Of a stretch of 17,794 nucleotides of DNA, positions 13,644 to 17,794 are shown in pieces (within the stretch, counting starts at the first letter, position 1; each line of letters begins with the position of its first letter). The DNA lies in assembly GCA_947483345.1 (NCBI GenBank), contig CANKNL010000025.1:1-17794 (forward strand), read 5' to 3'. Position numbers and translations under genes: made by a program. The notes under the pieces are model-generated. The model did not search any database. It worked only from the letters and a program-made list of their open reading frames with translations, and was not told the DNA's origin. Origin of the DNA: Chitinophagaceae bacterium. GTDB taxonomy: Bacteria; Bacteroidota; Bacteroidia; Chitinophagales; Chitinophagaceae.

Positions 13644-16600
13644 TTATGCTTGTGCTTTTTCTTCTTTCTTTTTGTCGCCACCATGTTCTTCCTCCACACC
13701 AATATGCCTGTCGGTATTTCTCACTTTGGCCAGATAGTTTACATTAGGCAAAACGTGTAATTGCTCCATCACATAAAATGACCGGTGCTTCTGCTCTATA
13801 TGTCTGATCTTATAAATATCACTTTGCTTGTCATTTACATTGCCAAAGCTGATCGCTTGTGTAGGACAGGCCTGCATACAAGCCACTTTTACATTACGTA
13901 CCAGTTTGGGATCCTGTTGTTTTTTGGCTTCCAGTTTTGTTTCCTGTAAACGCTGCACACAAAAAGAACATTTTTCAATAACCCCCCTGCTGCGAACAGT
14001 CACATCCGGATTCAATACCATTCGGGTAAGATCGTCATTCATCTGCATAACCGACTCATCCATATACGTGCCTACCATTGGACCCTGATTATCCGGGAAG
14101 CTATCAGCTCCGGTATAATCCAGCCAGTTAAACCGGCGCACTTTATACGGGCAGTTATTGGCGCAATACCGGGTACCGATACAGCGATTATAAGTCATTT
14201 GATTTAAACCCTCACTGCTATGGTTAGTTGCAGCCACCGGGCAAACGTTTTCGCAAGGTGCATTATCACAATGCTGACATAACATCGGCTGAAACACCAC
14301 ATCCGGATTCTCCAGATCACCGGTAAAATAGCGGTCAATGCGTAACCAATGCATTTCATGTGCCCGCTGTACCTGCATTTTACCAACCACACTTACATTA
14401 TTTTCGGCCGTACAGGCTACAACACAGGCGCTGCAACCGGTACAGGTATTCAAATCAATACTCATTCCCCACTTGATTCCCGGTTTTTCAAAATCGGGAT
14501 AAATGGTGGCATCCTTCACAAAATCCTTACTGCCGGCAATGGTAATGGCTGCTTTTTCCTTGTTCAATTCTTCTAAAATAGATTCGGGATTAGCAACAAA
14601 ACTCTTTAAATTGGTTTCATAAATAACCGGGCGGCTTTCGGTAAAACCATGCACCTGTGTTTGTGCCAAAGGATATGTTCTACCTGTTTTTTCTACTGTG
14701 GCAATGGATGAATATGAATTGGTACCATTAAACCCAACCAGCGGATAAACATTTTTACCTGTGCCATTAGCAGACTTACCAATATAATCAGCAGTTGATT
14801 CTTTATTGGCACTTTCCCTGCCATAACCAACTGCCAGAGCAATTGTAGCAGCATGCATACCGGGAATGACAATGACCGGTAATTCTACCGATTTGCCATT
14901 TACTGTAATTTTTACAACCGGTTTTTCGGGATGCACTTCGTAATCACTTTGCTTGCCACCTGCCTGGTTCATCACATCCAGATTTAATAATGATAAAGCC
15001 ATGGCAGGACTCATCATCGCATAATTATCCCAGGTTACTTTGCTAATGGGATCAGGTAATTCCTGTAACCAGGGATTATTGGCCTGACTGCCATTACCAA
15101 TAGATATTTTTTGATAAAGTATCACTTCAACAGCCCCGGCTTTTACAGCAGCAACCGCAGCCGTAGCTTCGGCTAATTTTACACTGTTAAAAACGCCGGC
15201 AGCAACAGGCCTTACAGCCGGTTCTACAACCCCATCCTGTAAAGCTTTTTCGTACAATTCTATTGTGCCCAGTTTGGCCGTCCAGTAAGTTTTAAAATAT
15301 GTTTCGTAATCATTAATTAAACTGCCGGCAGCCAGGCTCCATTTAATTAGCGACGTTTGAAAAGCCCTTGTTTTAAATAATGGATTGATAGAGGGTTGAA
15401 TGAAACTAAAATAACCCGTCTTTGGTTCAGCATCACCCCAGCTTTCTAACCAATGGTGAGCAGGAAGAATATATTTACACAGCTCGGTTGTTTCATCCAT
15501 AGTTCCGTTAAAGGAAACACTTACCACTTTGGCCAGTGCGTCTTTAAATTTTTTGCTGTCGCTGTAAGAATAGGCAGGATTAGCATCATAAATAAAAAGA
15601 GCGCCAACTGCACCTGAATTCATTTCGTCAACCAGTTTAACCATATCCCCGTCAATACCATTTTTGTAGTTTGACGTGATAGCCCAGTTAATGGTTTTGC
15701 CATTTGCACCAATGGCTTCATTGATGGCGTTAACGATGGTTTGAATATGTACATCATTGCTTCCGCAAACAACCAGTGCATGTCCACCGGCTGCTTTTAA
15801 ATTATCAGCTGCTAATTTAATCCCATCATTTAATTTCTTATCGGTAAAAGAAGCCGCTGTTCCATTTAATGCATTTAAAATAGCGACGGCTACAGCACCG
15901 GTTTCTGATGGCTTATGAATATAACGATCATCGGCATTACTGCCGGTAAGGCTCATCATGCTTTCAAACTGAAAATGCTTACTCAGCTCCGGTTTTTCGC
16001 CGGTTACTTTTCTATTCTTTGCATATTGATTGCTGAATTCTGTAGGGCTAAGCCAGGTTCCTAAAAAATCGGCACCCAAACTAACAATCACTTTTGCTTG
16101 ATCAAAATGGTATGAAGGAATCGCTTTTTTACCATAACAAGCCTCATTGGCCTGTAGCATACCGCTGTAACTAACGGCATCGTATTGTACATGGCGGCTG
16201 CCGGGGTATTTTGCTAAAAATTCATTGATAATAGCTAAGGTAGACGGAGAATTGATGGTTGATGTTAATAAGGCTACTGCTTTGCCGGTAATGGCCGCAG
16301 CAACCATTTTATCAAACGCATCAAAGCCGGTAACTTCTTTAAATCCTTTGCCATCTTTCTGCATGGGATAACGTAAACGGGTATTATCATACAGATCCAA
16401 AACAGAAGCCTGAGCCTGTGCATTGGTACCACCATTGGTTATAGTTGATAATTCGTTCCCTTCAATTTTAATGGGCCGGCCATCTCTTTGTTTAACAACA
16501 ACCGAAATGGTATCGCCACCATTAACATAAGTAGAGGCATAATAATTAGCAACCCCGGGAATGATATTATCGGGCTTATTTAAATAAGGCACTACTTTGC

Positions 16601-16820
16601 GTACAGGTACTTCACAACTTGCTGCTAATGCGGCAGCAGCGGTACTGAAACCTAAATATTTCAGGAAATCCCTACGAGGGGTTTGGGCATCTAAAATACC
16701 TTTATCATCAAGATCTGCCAAAGGTAGCAGCTCTTCTTTAAACTCATTTTTGGTTGATTCCTCAAAACTTGCCGTTTGATTCAGTTCTCCAAAACTTTGC
16801 CAGTACTTTTTATTACTCAT
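13644..16820 (-). CDS. actB: Alternative Complex III subunit ActB (molybdopterin-like/Fe-S fusion)
   Basis: 1058 aa. A Tat motif with the twin Arg at 49-50 (RRDFLKYLG) is followed by a hydrophobic run ending AAAALAASC, where Cys69 is a possible lipidation site. Residues about 75-780 form a molybdopterin-oxidoreductase-like domain; in this family it carries no molybdenum. The C-terminal ferredoxin-like domain (from about residue 785) has four Cys sets: CTGCSACVVAC; CQHC with NAPCENVCP; CIGTRYCANNCP; and CSFC paired with CMQACP. Characterised ACIII has three 4Fe-4S clusters and one 3Fe-4S. It moves electrons from ActC-bound quinol towards the hemes on the periplasmic face. The tail is Lys/Glu-rich. 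Confidence 0.96.
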   Translation of the reverse strand: MSNKKYWQSFGELNQTASFEESTKNEFKEELLPLADLDDKGILDAQTPRRDFLKYLGFSTAAAALAASCEVPVRKVVPYLNKPDNIIPGVANYYASTYVNGGDTISVVVKQRDGRPIKIEGNELSTITNGGTNAQAQASVLDLYDNTRLRYPMQKDGKGFKEVTGFDAFDKMVAAAITGKAVALLTSTINSPSTLAIINEFLAKYPGSRHVQYDAVSYSGMLQANEACYGKKAIPSYHFDQAKVIVSLGADFLGTWLSPTEFSNQYAKNRKVTGEKPELSKHFQFESMMSLTGSNADDRYIHKPSETGAVAVAILNALNGTAASFTDKKLNDGIKLAADNLKAAGGHALVVCGSNDVHIQTIVNAINEAIGANGKTINWAITSNYKNGIDGDMVKLVDEMNSGAVGALFIYDANPAYSYSDSKKFKDALAKVVSVSFNGTMDETTELCKYILPAHHWLESWGDAEPKTGYFSFIQPSINPLFKTRAFQTSLIKWSLAAGSLINDYETYFKTYWTAKLGTIELYEKALQDGVVEPAVRPVAAGVFNSVKLAEATAAVAAVKAGAVEVILYQKISIGNGSQANNPWLQELPDPISKVTWDNYAMMSPAMALSLLNLDVMNQAGGKQSDYEVHPEKPVVKITVNGKSVELPVIVIPGMHAATIALAVGYGRESANKESTADYIGKSANGTGKNVYPLVGFNGTNSYSSIATVEKTGRTYPLAQTQVHGFTESRPVIYETNLKSFVANPESILEELNKEKAAITIAGSKDFVKDATIYPDFEKPGIKWGMSIDLNTCTGCSACVVACTAENNVSVVGKMQVQRAHEMHWLRIDRYFTGDLENPDVVFQPMLCQHCDNAPCENVCPVAATNHSSEGLNQMTYNRCIGTRYCANNCPYKVRRFNWLDYTGADSFPDNQGPMVGTYMDESVMQMNDDLTRMVLNPDVTVRSRGVIEKCSFCVQRLQETKLEAKKQQDPKLVRNVKVACMQACPTQAISFGNVNDKQSDIYKIRHIEQKHRSFYVMEQLHVLPNVNYLAKVRNTDRHIGVEEEHGGDKKKEEKAQA

Positions 16821-16823
16821 AAT

Positions 16824-16865
16824 GATCAGTTAACAGTTGGTAGTTGACGGTTGGCAGTCAACAGC
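16824..16865. repeat. Six-unit heptamer array upstream of actB
   Basis: Six consecutive degenerate heptamers on the + strand with a CAGT-type core (for example TAACAGT at 16831 and TGGCAGT at 16852) fill the first part of the actA-actB spacer. The array starts 4 bases upstream of the actB ATG. It faces a second array at 16896-16923. Confidence 0.75.
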
Positions 16866-16895
16866 CTATTTGTTGTACAATTTGAAATTTAATGT

Positions 16896-16923
16896 TGCAG
16901 ACTGCCCGGTGCAGACTGCGAAC
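16896..16923. repeat. Second heptamer array (TGCAGAC type) after actA
   Basis: Period-7 units with an exact repeat of TGCAGACTGC at 16896-16905 and 16910-16919. Read on the minus strand the units are CAGTnnG-like, matching in kind the array at 16824-16865 but in opposite orientation. Inner arms 16853-16859 and 16900-16906 (GGCAGTC/GACTGCC) pair perfectly. Outer arms 16827-16837 and 16915-16925 pair at 10 of 11 positions, counting one G-U. A bipartite mRNA hairpin is therefore possible just after the actA stop. Confidence 0.7.
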
Positions 16924-16927
16924 TGTT

Positions 16928-17794
16928 TTAATAGTGACATTTTTGGCATTCCGTTCCACCAATATTTTCTACAGTCACACTATCCATCTTATGGCTCTTC
17001 AAATCTTTTTGGAATTTTTCGTAAATGCCGTAATATTTGTTTCCTGTTCCATTTTCTTTATCGTAAAAATCAACCTTAGTTTGTCTGTGACAGTTGATAC
17101 ACCAGCCCATGCTTAAATCGGTAAACTGGTATACCTCAGGCATTTCCTGTATGTTACCATGACAGGTTTGACACTGTTGTTTACCAACTTTGATGTGTTG
17201 GCTATGATTAAAGTAAACATGATCAGGCAGGTTATGAACCTTTATCCACTCAATTGGCTTTGCGCCATCCGGGATACCATCATGATTAGCATCCGGATTA
17301 TAGGTTTTGGTTGTTTCGTTCCAACCGGCATAAGCATATAGTTTTTGTATTTCAGCGGTTCCATCAACAGCGGTACCGTTTTCTCTAACCAGCAGATCTG
17401 GCCCTTCATATTTATTAATTGCTTTATGGCAATTCATACAGGCATTAACCGAAGGAACGCTGGCCTGTTTGCTATCCTGTGCACCGCCATGGCAATATAA
17501 ACAACTGATTTGATTGGTGCCTGCGTGTACTTTATGAGAATAAAATATAGGCTGTTCGGGTTGATAATTTTGCATACGTCCCAAACCTATTGCGCCATTA
17601 ATGGTATAGTAACCACCAACAGCAAACAATACTAAAATACCCGTCATTAAATACGTTTTGTTTTTATAAACCGGAACCGGCTCGGGGCGTAAAACGCCTT
17701 CTTTATCATCTGATAATTTGCGAAGATTACTATTAACTTGTAATAAGATGAAGGCGATAATGGCTAAAACAAGGGTTAAAATACCAAAAAGCAG
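16928..17794 (-). CDS. actA: Alternative Complex III subunit ActA (pentaheme cytochrome c), 5' end missing
   Basis: The frame runs open to the window edge, so the N-terminus lies outside; 288 aa are visible. Two hydrophobic segments come first, one at the window edge and one starting at the internal Met at 17647. A periplasmic domain follows with five CxxCH heme sites: CLYCH, CMNCH, CQTCH, CINCH and CQKCH, the last one residue from the C-terminus. ActA passes electrons from ActB to ActE or the oxidase. The conserved NLPDHVYFNHSQH stretch supplies likely distal His ligands. Just before it is a calcium-loop-like DxNxDGxPD sequence (17264-17293). The internal ATG at 17647 is not taken as the start because the sequence upstream continues a plausible membrane protein. 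Confidence 0.95.
   Translation of the reverse strand: MLFGILTLVLAIIAFILLQVNSNLRKLSDDKEGVLRPEPVPVYKNKTYLMTGILVLFAVGGYYTINGAIGLGRMQNYQPEQPIFYSHKVHAGTNQISCLYCHGGAQDSKQASVPSVNACMNCHKAINKYEGPDLLVRENGTAVDGTAEIQKLYAYAGWNETTKTYNPDANHDGIPDGAKPIEWIKVHNLPDHVYFNHSQHIKVGKQQCQTCHGNIQEMPEVYQFTDLSMGWCINCHRQTKVDFYDKENGTGNKYYGIYEKFQKDLKSHKMDSVTVENIGGTECQKCHY

Noticed and set aside
13644..16820. ActB as an active molybdoenzyme
   Set aside because: It is a fused ACIII-type protein next to actA/actC. Members of this family carry no molybdenum cofactor, so no catalytic Mo role is claimed.
13541..16923. Heptamer arrays as CRISPR or satellite-type arrays
   Set aside because: Units are only about 7 bases, degenerate, different in each spacer, and there are no unique spacers or cas genes.

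Overview
The window reads as an AT-rich Bacteroidota chromosome, probably Chitinophagaceae or a close relative. That placement is an inference. It rests on the Alternative Complex III gene order followed directly by an aa3-type oxidase cluster, the DUF5522 and Cys-less alkyltransferase-like genes, and the scarcity of Shine-Dalgarno sites. There are no rRNA, tRNA, CRISPR or insertion-sequence features, and no gene-free stretch exceeds 300 bases (the longest is 9179-9377, 199 bases).

Positions 1-1449 (+ strand) hold a tightly packed small-gene group. It contains the end of an unidentified gene, a Cys-rich DUF5522 protein, a methylguanine-methyltransferase-like protein that lacks the catalytic Cys, and an OB-fold-like protein of unknown role. 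The last one abuts the oppositely oriented cluster stop-to-stop.

Positions 1444-17794 (- strand) are one aerobic respiratory block. Read in transcription order: actA (pentaheme cytochrome, cut by the window end), actB (Fe-S/molybdopterin-like fusion), actC (NrfD-like), actD, actE (monoheme lipoprotein), actF (NrfD-like), coxB (CuA subunit II), coxA (subunit I), ctaB (heme O synthase), two subunit III-type proteins, and a subunit IV-type protein. A rho-independent terminator then precedes a second small unit: a SCO copper chaperone, a DUF420 protein and a 154-aa membrane protein. Together these genes would oxidise menaquinol, pass electrons through the ActB Fe-S clusters and the ActA/ActE hemes to CuA, and reduce O2, with the oxidase's own heme and copper assembly factors encoded alongside.

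The most unusual signal is in the spacers. Several intergenic gaps inside the respiratory block carry degenerate arrays of about 7 bp period, with a different unit in each gap. In three gaps the arrays face each other in opposite orientation, so the mRNA can fold into a hairpin upstream of the next start codon. In one of these (4640-4671) the only two non-Watson-Crick positions are G-U wobbles on the mRNA strand. A second oddity is a DxDxDG-type calcium-loop-like sequence in both ActA and the DUF420 protein.
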